Positions 1-6,804 of a DNA stretch of 10,955 nt are shown piece after piece. The stretch is from assembly GCA_027859055.1 (NCBI GenBank), contig JAQIBO010000380.1, positions 1 to 10,955 on the forward strand, read 5' to 3'. The notes beneath the pieces are model-generated. The model searched no databases. It was given only the letters and a program-made list of their open reading frames with translations, and had not been told where the DNA came from. Positions within the stretch are counted from its first letter, which is position 1; every line of letters begins with the position of its first letter. The DNA is from Spirochaeta sp. Lineage in GTDB: Bacteria; Spirochaetota; Spirochaetia; DSM-27196; Alkalispirochaetaceae. A program made the translations under genes and the position numbers.

Positions 1-420
1 GCAGCCGCACTGACTCGGCGGGCACAGGCTTCTGTTGAGCCGGAACCGGACAAATCCACCGATAAAAGCGCAACAGAGGCGAAGCGAAAAAAGTTCTACG
101 AAGACCTTTCCACAATGCAACAGGAGTATCTCAACAGCGACGAGACCGCAGATCAGAAGCTCAAAAAGTTGCGAGACCAGTGGAACCCGTTGTTGGATCC
201 GGTCAAACGGGACAATCTGGTTGAAGACGTTAATTCGCTCTGTCGCGACATGCTGCGGCGGATGCGCTACTCCCGGACGATGCAGGCGCCGGATCGAAAG
301 CGCATCGAGGAGATCGCCAAGCGGATCGCCGGCAACACCGCCTTTGACCGGATTACCCGTCGCAAGGCGTTCGAAATGTACCTGAAACTCTACCTACTCA
401 CCGTTCTGCAACGGATGTAA
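1..420 (+). CDS. Hypothetical protein, 3' part only
   Basis: The frame is open from the first base of the window and ends at TAA 418-420, so at least 139 residues of a gene whose start lies upstream are present. I do not recognise the family. The visible part begins with an Ala/Pro/Lys-rich, probably flexible stretch (about residues 1-30). It continues as a highly charged, almost certainly alpha-helical region with many Lys/Arg/Glu pairs (about 31-120) and ends in a more hydrophobic helix rich in Leu and Tyr, closing in LQRM. An internal ATG at 115 could be called as a start, but the same frame runs coding-like through the edge and no ribosome site precedes that ATG. Its last 27 bases overlap the 3' end of the opposite-strand phosphatase gene. 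The frame is likely real; the function is unknown. Confidence 0.6.
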   Translation, partial: AAALTRRAQASVEPEPDKSTDKSATEAKRKKFYEDLSTMQQEYLNSDETADQKLKKLRDQWNPLLDPVKRDNLVEDVNSLCRDMLRRMRYSRTMQAPDRKRIEEIAKRIAGNTAFDRITRRKAFEMYLKLYLLTVLQRM

Positions 421-2364
421 CCGGCTCCGATTGGAACAGACAAGCATCGTAATATCGTCCTGAACCGGCGCACCACCGATAAACGTGTCTACGTCCGCCA
501 TGAGTTCGTCGAGAACAATACGACTGTGGCGGTCTTGCGCCGTAGCGCGTCCGAGCGCAGCGGTGACGCGCTCAGTGCCGTACTCTTCTCCTGCGGAATT
601 GAGTGCCTCGACGACCCCATCGGTGTACAGAAGCGCGGTCGTACCCGGTGGGAACGATATCTGCCGACACGTATAGTCTCCGTCGGGCTCTATCCCGACG
701 GGAAGCCCCTCCGCGTCAATCTCATCAATTCCACCGCCCGGATCACCGCCATCCGTCCTGGCAAGCATCAGCGGGTGGTGCCCCGCATTTGCGTAGGAGA
801 CCCGATCGTTCTCAGGATCAAAGATTGCGACACTGACCGTCGCGAAGCGATCCGGCGCCACTGAACCGGTCAGTCCGGTGTTGATGCGCGATAAAACGAT
901 TCCGGCATCCTGAGTCTCCTGCAAGGCGATATGGGCAATTGTCCGCACCATCACCATAACCAGTGCGGCGGGAACTCCTTTTCCGGATACGTCGCAAATC
1001 ACGACGGCGGTTCTGTCCCGGTCCAGGGGAATCACGTCGTAGTAATCGCCACCGAGACCGCGAACCGGTCTGTTCAGCCCGGAAAAAAAGATCATCCCGC
1101 GTTCAATATCAGCGGCAGCCTGCAGTTCCGCCTGAATCTCTCCGGCGATCTCCACGTCCCGCTGCAGGCGCTGCCCTTCAGCCATGCGGATGTAGGAGAA
1201 GTAGTTGTCAAGGGTCACGGCCACGAAATTGGCCATCGTCCGGGCGTGATCAAAATCGGAGTGGGTGAAATCCTGAGACCCTCCGCGACGAATGACGCTG
1301 AGCAGGCCCAGTACGCGCCCTCGAACATACAGCGGAAGAACCAGAACGGACCGGAGAAGGAATGTCCGGTCTGTTGCGTGCTGTGCGTAATGGAGGTCCC
1401 CGGAAGCGCGGGCGATCAATCGAGGGCGCCCGGTACGGAGCGCTTCGGCCCAGATCGGAACGTCATCGGTGACGGTCATCGACTCCAGATACCGTTGCAG
1501 AGCACCCGGCTTCGTTTTAACCACGTCCGGCACCGCGAATGGCGGTGGAAACAGTCCGTTCACCGCACACACGCGGGAACCGGCACGCTCCACGATCACG
1601 GCCACACCCCCGTCTCCGTCGGTAGCATCCACCATCGTGTCGATCGCTGATGTGAGGATTGCGGCAGGCGTCGTATCCTGCCCCAACGCGTTTCCCACGC
1701 CGGAAAGGAACGCAAAAATGGACTGCGCATTGCGCCGCAGACTTCTCCCTTTCCCTCTGAGCTCGACAACGTACAGGTTGAACAGAAAAAACATCGTAAC
1801 GAGGAACGGTGCCATATCCAGCCATCCAAGGATAAGCGCAGACTGACCCGGCAAAAACGGCACCACCATGTGTACCATCGCGAGCACAACGAGGAGCGCC
1901 TGGAGCCACGGCTGCAGCATCTCGATATCGAATCCGCGCGGCGAGGTATAGCGGTCGATTCGGGTGATTCCCAGAAATCCGAAGGCGATCATGCCCGGAG
2001 GAAACAACCAGAAAAGAAACCGCCCCGCACTGCCCAGCTCCGCCGGGGCGATGCGGGACAGGAGTACCACGAGCGTCACGACGCCGGTAAACGCCACCGC
2101 GAGACGGAAAGAACGGTTGGAACGCCGGTACCCGCCGGTCCACCCCAAAAACAGAAGATAGGTGCCGGCGAACGCGGCTGCTTCGGTATACGGGAAGAAC
2201 GCGTCCGGCAGGGTGATCGCGGCAAGGTCCCGCAAGAGGAACACCAGGGCTATCTCGACAAAGGGAGAAAACTCGCTCCGCCGACCAATCACCCGGAAGT
2301 ACCGCGCCACGACCAGGAAAAAAAACGACGAGACGATCCGAATCGAGAGTGCGGTTGTAATCAT
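394..2364 (-). CDS. Membrane GAF-domain SpoIIE/PP2C-type serine phosphatase
   Basis: This is a PP2C-like protein phosphatase of the SpoIIE/RsbU class, which typically dephosphorylates an anti-sigma-factor antagonist (STAS protein) in a partner-switching pathway. From ATG 2364 it has 656 residues. The N-terminal 200 residues form six or seven hydrophobic segments. A GAF-like sensor domain follows (about 220-385), then a short helical linker with the EIQAEL signature. The phosphatase domain (about 425-645) keeps the metal-ligand motifs GDYYD (439-443), CDVSGKG (457-463), YTDG (580-583) and QDDIT (635-639), so it should be active. GTG 2376 and ATG 2370 are alternative starts. I prefer 2364 because GGGG lies 6 nt upstream of it and because the predicted promoter would leave the upstream starts almost without leader. 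No STAS or anti-sigma gene is visible beside it. Its target is therefore unknown, and the GAF ligand cannot be read from sequence. Confidence 0.93.
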   Translation of the reverse strand: MITTALSIRIVSSFFFLVVARYFRVIGRRSEFSPFVEIALVFLLRDLAAITLPDAFFPYTEAAAFAGTYLLFLGWTGGYRRSNRSFRLAVAFTGVVTLVVLLSRIAPAELGSAGRFLFWLFPPGMIAFGFLGITRIDRYTSPRGFDIEMLQPWLQALLVVLAMVHMVVPFLPGQSALILGWLDMAPFLVTMFFLFNLYVVELRGKGRSLRRNAQSIFAFLSGVGNALGQDTTPAAILTSAIDTMVDATDGDGGVAVIVERAGSRVCAVNGLFPPPFAVPDVVKTKPGALQRYLESMTVTDDVPIWAEALRTGRPRLIARASGDLHYAQHATDRTFLLRSVLVLPLYVRGRVLGLLSVIRRGGSQDFTHSDFDHARTMANFVAVTLDNYFSYIRMAEGQRLQRDVEIAGEIQAELQAAADIERGMIFFSGLNRPVRGLGGDYYDVIPLDRDRTAVVICDVSGKGVPAALVMVMVRTIAHIALQETQDAGIVLSRINTGLTGSVAPDRFATVSVAIFDPENDRVSYANAGHHPLMLARTDGGDPGGGIDEIDAEGLPVGIEPDGDYTCRQISFPPGTTALLYTDGVVEALNSAGEEYGTERVTAALGRATAQDRHSRIVLDELMADVDTFIGGAPVQDDITMLVCSNRSRLHPLQNGE

Positions 2365-2388
2365 TTCCATCCCCACAACTGAAATTTC

Positions 2389-2418
2389 AATCTACCATCC
2401 GGCGAAGAGACCGGTCAA
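2389..2418 (-). promoter_or_regulatory. Putative sigma70-like promoter of the SpoIIE phosphatase gene
   Basis: On the minus strand TTGACC (2418-2413, 5 of 6 to the -35 consensus) is followed after 18 bp by TAGATT (2394-2389, 4 of 6 to the -10). Transcription would begin near 2382, giving a leader of about 18 nt to ATG 2364. A perfect 10-bp palindrome TGAAATTTCA (2380-2389) overlaps the expected start point and could bind a repressor. This was read by eye only. Confidence 0.45.
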
Positions 2419-2425
2419 AGGCCCG

Positions 2426-2479
2426 GCCGCCGGCGCTGGTGGGGAAGCCGGGGCTGGTAACGAAGGCAGCGCCGGTGGT
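2426..2479. repeat. GC-rich inverted repeat in the divergent intergenic region
   Basis: CCGGCGCTG (2430-2438) and its exact reverse complement CAGCGCCGG (2467-2475) form a 9-bp dyad with a 28-nt spacer. With two G-T pairs and two more matches outward the arms extend to 2426-2438 and 2467-2479. The dyad sits between the two predicted -35 boxes of the divergent genes, so it may be an operator or a stem-loop. There is no following T-tract, which argues against a terminator. In GC-rich DNA such a dyad can also arise by chance. Confidence 0.4.
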
Positions 2480-2506
2480 GCAATCGATGTGAGTATATCG
2501 TAAAAT
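2478..2506 (+). promoter_or_regulatory. Possible weak promoter of the binding-protein/mutM unit
   Basis: TAAAAT (2501-2506, 5 of 6 to the -10 consensus) lies 17 bp after GTGCAA (2478-2483, only 3 of 6 to the -35). The surrounding AT-rich stretch stands out in this GC-rich region. The start point near 2513 would leave a leader of only about 10 nt before ATG 2523, which has no clear Shine-Dalgarno sequence. The site, or the start codon, may therefore be wrong. Confidence 0.27.
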
Positions 2507-2522
2507 CTGTTACGCTCCGGGT

Positions 2523-3350
2523 ATGACCGATGTTGTGCGACCCGTCACGTTGCTTACCGCCGTTTTGACCGGAATCATCGGCGCGGTCTTTGCGCCCGCC
2601 CCGATCCTCGCGCAAAGCGCCCTGGAGTGGGATACGGCGACGACCGCCGCGTTCGATGACCTTCCGACCGTATCTGTTGCGACCGACGCCACATGGCCAC
2701 CGATGGAGTATATCAACCGGGACGGCGAGCTCGTCGGGTTCGACATCGACCTCCTGCGGGAGATCGGTCGCCGCGCGGGTTTTCGTCCGGAATTCACAAC
2801 TGTAGCATGGGATGGAATATTTGCCGGGCTGATCGCCGGACACTACCGAATGATCGCCTCATCGGTGACGCTTCTCGAGGAACGGACCAGAGTGATGCGC
2901 TTTTCGGAGCCGTATTTTACCGCCGCCCAATTCCTCGTTGTCAAATCGGGTCGATCAGCCGTCCAGAGGATCACCGATCTCGCCGGTGAAGAGGTCGGAG
3001 CGCAGATCGGCACCACCGGCTCCCGGATGGTCAGGAACACGCCGGGTGTCGGATTGCGCGCCTACGACGATCTGGGGCTCGCCGTGGAGGACCTGGCACA
3101 GGGGCGCCTGGGGGGCATCGTTGCCGATGCAGCAATAGTGGAGTACTTCGTACTTTCCAATGAACGCTACGGCGATCTCCTGCGCGTTGCCGGACCGGCC
3201 TATACCGTAGAGGAGTACGCGTTTGCGATCCGGATGGACGAGGGGGAACTCCAGACGATGGTGAACCGCGGTCTTGCGGCGGTGCGTGCGGACGGGACCC
3301 TCGAGAAACTGCATGAGTTCTGGTTTCCCGGTCTTGCCGGTCAGGAGTAG
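2523..3350 (+). CDS. Periplasmic amino-acid-type ABC transporter substrate-binding protein
   Basis: The 275 residues match the polar amino-acid binding proteins (SBP_bac_3 family), which deliver ligand to an ABC importer or a receptor. A Sec signal peptide (about 1-30, hydrophobic core LLTAVLTGIIGAVF, Ala-x-Ala-like site at PILA/QS) has no lipobox cysteine, so the mature protein should be soluble in the periplasm. Family landmarks are ATDATWPPMEY (53-63), GFDIDLL (72-78), the ER-x-R-x-x-x-FSEPY stretch (120-131), GTTGS (163-167) and VAD (200-202), which carries the usual ligand-contacting Asp. Two commonly acidic positions differ: GHYRM has Arg where Asp is usual, and GRLGG has Gly where Asp is usual. 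No permease or ATPase gene lies near. It is followed by mutM after 2 bp. Ligand specificity cannot be read. Confidence 0.9.
   Translation: MTDVVRPVTLLTAVLTGIIGAVFAPAPILAQSALEWDTATTAAFDDLPTVSVATDATWPPMEYINRDGELVGFDIDLLREIGRRAGFRPEFTTVAWDGIFAGLIAGHYRMIASSVTLLEERTRVMRFSEPYFTAAQFLVVKSGRSAVQRITDLAGEEVGAQIGTTGSRMVRNTPGVGLRAYDDLGLAVEDLAQGRLGGIVADAAIVEYFVLSNERYGDLLRVAGPAYTVEEYAFAIRMDEGELQTMVNRGLAAVRADGTLEKLHEFWFPGLAGQE
3343..3347 (+). promoter_or_regulatory. Ribosome binding site of mutM
   Basis: AGGAG lies within the last codons of the binding-protein gene, 5 nt before ATG 3353. It fixes the mutM start and points to translation from a shared transcript. Confidence 0.7.
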
Positions 3351-3352
3351 CG

Positions 3353-4249
3353 ATGCCTGAGCTGCCGGAAGTACAGACGGTTGTTGATGATCTGCGCGCT
3401 GCGGGGCTTCCCGGTCGGGAGATCGTTGATCTGGATGTCCAGTGGCCCCCGAGTATCGGCGGTGAATCGGAGGTATTCCGGAACGCAGTTGTCGGGCGGA
3501 CGATTACCGACCTTGCCCGTCGCGGTAAGTGGATGCTCCTGCTGACGGAGTATCCCGGCACCGCCGCGACACCGCCCGCAGGCACACCTGCAGCAATACT
3601 GGTTCACTTGCGGATGAGCGGACGTCTTTACCTGAGCCAGTGTGACGATCCGCTGACCGGGTATGAACGGGTTCGACTATTTCTCGACGACCAGCGGGAA
3701 CTGCGCTTCCACGATCCGCGTAAATTCGGCCGCGTCCTGTACACGCCGGATCCGCAGATCGTCTTGTCCCGGCTTGGCATGGAGCCGCTGGATCCAACGT
3801 TCACTGTGGAAGCGCTGGGCGGTCTGCTTCGCGCCCGCCGCCGGCAGCTGAAGCCGCTGCTTCTCGATCAGCACGTTATGGCGGGGCTCGGGAACATTTA
3901 CACCGACGAGGCGCTCTGGCGGGCGCAGATTCACCCTCAACGGCTGAGCAATTCCCTCAGCGTGGCGGAGATCGGTGCACTGCACGAGGCGATTCCCGCG
4001 GTCCTCCGCCGGGGAATCAAAAACCTGGGTACCAGCCTGGGAAGTGGTCAGAGTAATTTTATCCTTCCCGGAGACGCGCGCAGGATGCAAGCGCATCCAG
4101 ACCACGTCGGAGCGCGCAACCAGGAGGAACTGCAGGTGTTTCAGCAGACCGGCCGGCCATGTCCCCGCTGTCGGGTTCCAATCGTCCGCATTATCGTGGG
4201 ACAGCGGGCCACCCATATCTGTCCCGTCTGTCAGCGCAGCCCCGATTAA
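3353..4249 (+). CDS. mutM: Formamidopyrimidine-DNA glycosylase (Fpg/MutM)
   Basis: This bifunctional glycosylase/AP lyase removes 8-oxoguanine and ring-opened purines from DNA in base excision repair. The 298-residue protein starts MPELPEV, giving the catalytic Pro2 (N-terminal Schiff base after Met removal), Glu3 and Glu6. Lys59 in RRGKW matches the conserved backbone-binding Lys. The intercalating residues are present as Met88 (HLRMSG) and Arg123/Phe125 (DPRKFG). The helix-two-turn-helix is the QHVMAGLGNIYTDEALW stretch (173-189). A C-terminal zinc finger uses Cys270, Cys273, Cys290 and Cys293, with the conserved GQRAT loop (283-287) between. It is longer than the usual 270 or so residues, mainly through an Ala/Thr/Pro-rich insert (about 66-81) between strands. 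The start is set by AGGAG 5 nt upstream. It shares a transcript with the upstream binding-protein gene and meets the minus-strand operon tail-to-tail. Confidence 0.97.
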   Translation: MPELPEVQTVVDDLRAAGLPGREIVDLDVQWPPSIGGESEVFRNAVVGRTITDLARRGKWMLLLTEYPGTAATPPAGTPAAILVHLRMSGRLYLSQCDDPLTGYERVRLFLDDQRELRFHDPRKFGRVLYTPDPQIVLSRLGMEPLDPTFTVEALGGLLRARRRQLKPLLLDQHVMAGLGNIYTDEALWRAQIHPQRLSNSLSVAEIGALHEAIPAVLRRGIKNLGTSLGSGQSNFILPGDARRMQAHPDHVGARNQEELQVFQQTGRPCPRCRVPIVRIIVGQRATHICPVCQRSPD

Positions 4250-4305
4250 CGCGTCCCCGAACCGCCCGGAGGGGTGCGTGGAACCCGGAGACCGGCGCTC
4301 GGTAA

Positions 4306-5443
4306 TCAGCTCACGATCGTGTCGAGAGCTCCGGAAATCTCCTCGCGTCGGGTAACGCGGGTGCGCCAGTCATCGGGAATGCCGCCGAAGAGCGCACCGC
4401 CGAGACTGCCGACGACCATGGCGCGGCCGCAACTGTCTCCGCAGGCGTAGATGTTCCGCCGCACTGCGTCTACGTAATCGGAGCTCCCCAGAAGGTTGTG
4501 CAGCGCCACCGGCACACCGCTTTTCAGCTCACAGGCGGGGCCAAGCTTCATCGTGACTTTTTTGTTGTCATCACCGACCCGGCGAAGCATATCGGTAATT
4601 GCGTCGGTCACAACTGCGGGACTGTCATTGGCGATCCGCTCGATCGCACCGCTCAGACCGTCAATGTCGGCGTCGTCTTGTACGGACCACTGGAGCAGCC
4701 GCGCAACAAAGATCGCCCAGGCCACGGCGGTGTCGTTGTTGTTGGTGACGCGCACCGCCTCTTCCACAATGCCGAGCAGGTCGGGGTTGTCAGAATACGC
4801 CGCAACCAGGACGGGAACTTTTGTAAGCGCCGGCAGCTGGTCATCGTCAGCGCCGGGAAACGTTCGTGCCCCCTCAAGTATTTCAATCATCCGGTCCGCC
4901 AGGGCGATCTGGGCGTCGTCACCTTTTGTGAGGGTGATCGCCTCGTGAACGGCATCCCGCAGCGCCTGACCACGAAGGATTTGCGCGTTTCTTTTTGTCC
5001 TCGCCGTCAAACGGCACGGACATAGCCGATTCAAGCAGCGCCTCGCCCTGTTTGATCCGGTTTATCAGGGTGATCCGCGTCGGGGTGTCGATATACCCGA
5101 CGTATTCGCCGCCAAATCCAAAATGCTCCCCAAACGCACGGGCGTAGTGCTGCCAGTCAAACGTCCCGGTTTCCGCAACTGAGCGGAGCGCTACGAGAAC
5201 GCCCTCGCCGTACATCGAAAGATCGCCGGCGTGCCGTTTGCCGTGGGCGAAATATGCGGGTACTCCCTCGTAATTGGCGGGGTCCGGTTCGAGAAACTCC
5301 GGCTTATCCGGCGCCGCGCGCCGAATTTTGGGCTGAGCGTATATCCAGTGGAGTCCAAGTGCCGCCGCATCGGCAATACATGCACCTTCAACGATATGTT
5401 TTCTTCGAGAAATTGAATTTGCCATAACCGTTAATGTACGCAC
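4306..5443 (-). pseudogene. Frameshifted ADP-ribosylglycohydrolase, J1-crystallin-like
   Basis: Two overlapping frames together encode one protein of the ADP-ribosylglycohydrolase (DraG/ADPRH, PF03747) fold, which removes ADP-ribose from proteins or small molecules. The 5' part (from 5443) has GACIADAAALGLHWIY (20-35), GDLSMYGE (73-80) and GYIDTPTR (116-123). The 3' part (to 4306) has GADDDQLPAL, a VTNNNDTAVA stretch and GDSCGRAMVVGSLGGA near the C-terminus. The frames join at a run of five A (minus strand; T-run 4992-4996). Removing one A restores a continuous protein of about 378 residues, a normal family length. The motif style resembles the J1-crystallin/selenoprotein-J branch rather than classical DraG. 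GTG 5443 and ATG 5425 are possible starts; neither has a clear ribosome site. It follows the OmpA-domain gene closely. The break may be a real mutation or a sequencing error. As read, only truncated products could be made. Confidence 0.8.
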
Positions 5444-5474
5444 GGGAAGGTCGTGTCGTCACCCGAATACCCGT

Positions 5475-6782
5475 TCAGTTGTCCAGAATTGTAATCTCAA
5501 CGCGACGATTCTGCCGCCGGCCGATTTCGGTTGCGTTATCCCCTCGCGGTTCTTCTGCACCTACGCCGCGAAAGAGGATCTGTGACGGCTCACGGATACC
5601 ACGATTGAGGAGGTATGCCCCGACAACACGGGCCCGCCGCAGCGAAAGGTCACGCCGTCCCTCCCGGGTACCGGCCAGAGCGGTGTGCCCGGTGATCAAC
5701 ACGTCGTTATCGGGCCAGCGGCGCAGAATTTCGGCGATTCGGTCAAGCCGCTCGCGTTCCGCGGCAGTAAGCCGCGCCGAATCCGGGGGAAAGCCGATCT
5801 CGTCGAGGATAAGAGAAATTCCGTCGTCGCCCTCCTCCACCGTGACGTCGGCGATCTCCGCATCGGTAACCGCATCCTGCAGCTCCTGCGTCGTGGTGGT
5901 GCGTTGCAACGGGTGTGCCACAACGGTTCGGGTGGTGGCGTTGCCCTCGTACAGAATTGTGTGGCCGTCGGACAGGTGAAACTCGATCCAGTACTCCTCA
6001 ACGGAACCGGCAAGACGCCCGGCGTCGTGATTCCAGTACAGCGTCTGTTCTGAGGCTCCGGTTACGGTTTGCGGGTACAGCCGGGCGGTGCGTTCCTCCC
6101 GATGCGCTATCTGATACTCCACGGCTATCGCCGGGTAGCGTCGGCCCTCCCACTCACGAACCCCGAGATAACGGTAGGCAACCAGGGCTGAAAAGCGCAA
6201 TGGCCGCGACAGGGCGTACCCCTCGGACAGGTCGTGGAGCTCCCACGCCTCGGCGTACCACCGGTCCCCTGGGCTCACGGGCTCTTCGGGAAAGCGGGGA
6301 AAATCGCGCGCCACCGGCATGATGTACCGGTCATCGATCTCCATCTCACCGCGCGGCGTACGAACAAAACGGCTTTCGTAGCGGCCTCGAAGTCCGACAG
6401 CCTGGCCGGGAAGACGGTCTCCCTCGGTCAGGAAGAATTCGGCGTTGATAACGCCGCCGGGGGTTCCGCTCTCCGTTTCCACCGACTCACCAAGGTGGTT
6501 CATCCGCACGCGGGTGATAATTTCCGCCTCCCGGGCGATTCGTCCGTCCAGGGAGATCGTCTGGCGGTTGGTTGAAACCAGCCGGTAGGTGCCCTCACTG
6601 ACATTATGACGCAGGAGAATCGCCTGTGTGTCGGGATTGCCGGAGGTGGTTTCGCGGTCTGTCTCGGTATCCCGGTCCGCTTCAGCAAACGTCGGCGCCG
6701 CGGTTATCACCAGGATGAAAGCCGTCAGAATGAACCGGAGTGCCCGACTGGTGTCCCGTTCAACAGATATCGATCGTCTCAT
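5475..6782 (-). CDS. Secreted OmpA-C-domain envelope protein
   Basis: This 435-residue exported protein probably sits in the periplasm or outer membrane. A Sec signal peptide covers about residues 1-33 (basic start, hydrophobic core with FILVITAAP, cleavage near TFA/EA). Residues 35-300 form an unrecognised domain rich in beta-prone and Tyr/Trp/Arg segments, without clear repeats. An OmpA/MotB-type domain occupies about 322-433, with TGHTALAG (364-371), LSLRRARVV (379-387), GVGAEEP (406-412) and GRRQNRRVEI (421-430). In OmpA-like domains the Asp of GHTD and an Arg 15 residues later bind diaminopimelate in peptidoglycan. Here the Arg is kept (Arg383) but the Asp is Ala368, so binding may be weak or altered. 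The start at ATG 6782 lies 22 bp after the dnaE2 stop; I see no strong Shine-Dalgarno. It is followed at 31-49 bp by the ADP-ribosylglycohydrolase, suggesting one transcript with dnaE2. Confidence 0.85.
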   Translation of the reverse strand: MRRSISVERDTSRALRFILTAFILVITAAPTFAEADRDTETDRETTSGNPDTQAILLRHNVSEGTYRLVSTNRQTISLDGRIAREAEIITRVRMNHLGESVETESGTPGGVINAEFFLTEGDRLPGQAVGLRGRYESRFVRTPRGEMEIDDRYIMPVARDFPRFPEEPVSPGDRWYAEAWELHDLSEGYALSRPLRFSALVAYRYLGVREWEGRRYPAIAVEYQIAHREERTARLYPQTVTGASEQTLYWNHDAGRLAGSVEEYWIEFHLSDGHTILYEGNATTRTVVAHPLQRTTTTQELQDAVTDAEIADVTVEEGDDGISLILDEIGFPPDSARLTAAERERLDRIAEILRRWPDNDVLITGHTALAGTREGRRDLSLRRARVVGAYLLNRGIREPSQILFRGVGAEEPRGDNATEIGRRQNRRVEITILDN

Positions 6783-6804
6783 GGTTCAATTGTCGGCAGC
6801 AAAA

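Noticed and set aside
2365..2376. GTG 2376 or ATG 2370 as the phosphatase start
   Set aside because: Neither has a spaced Shine-Dalgarno sequence, and the predicted transcript would start only about 6-12 nt before them; ATG 2364 fits better. The choice rests on a predicted promoter.
4250..4305. Intrinsic terminator between the convergent mutM and ADP-ribosylglycohydrolase genes
   Set aside because: Only a short CCCC/GGGG stem with a bulge can be drawn, and no T-tract follows on either strand.
4985..5005. Programmed -1 ribosomal frameshift at the C AAA AAG sequence
   Set aside because: The required shift to reach the downstream frame is +1 (or -2), not -1, and the heptamer is not the canonical A AAA AAG. 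A short A5 run also supports little transcriptional slippage.
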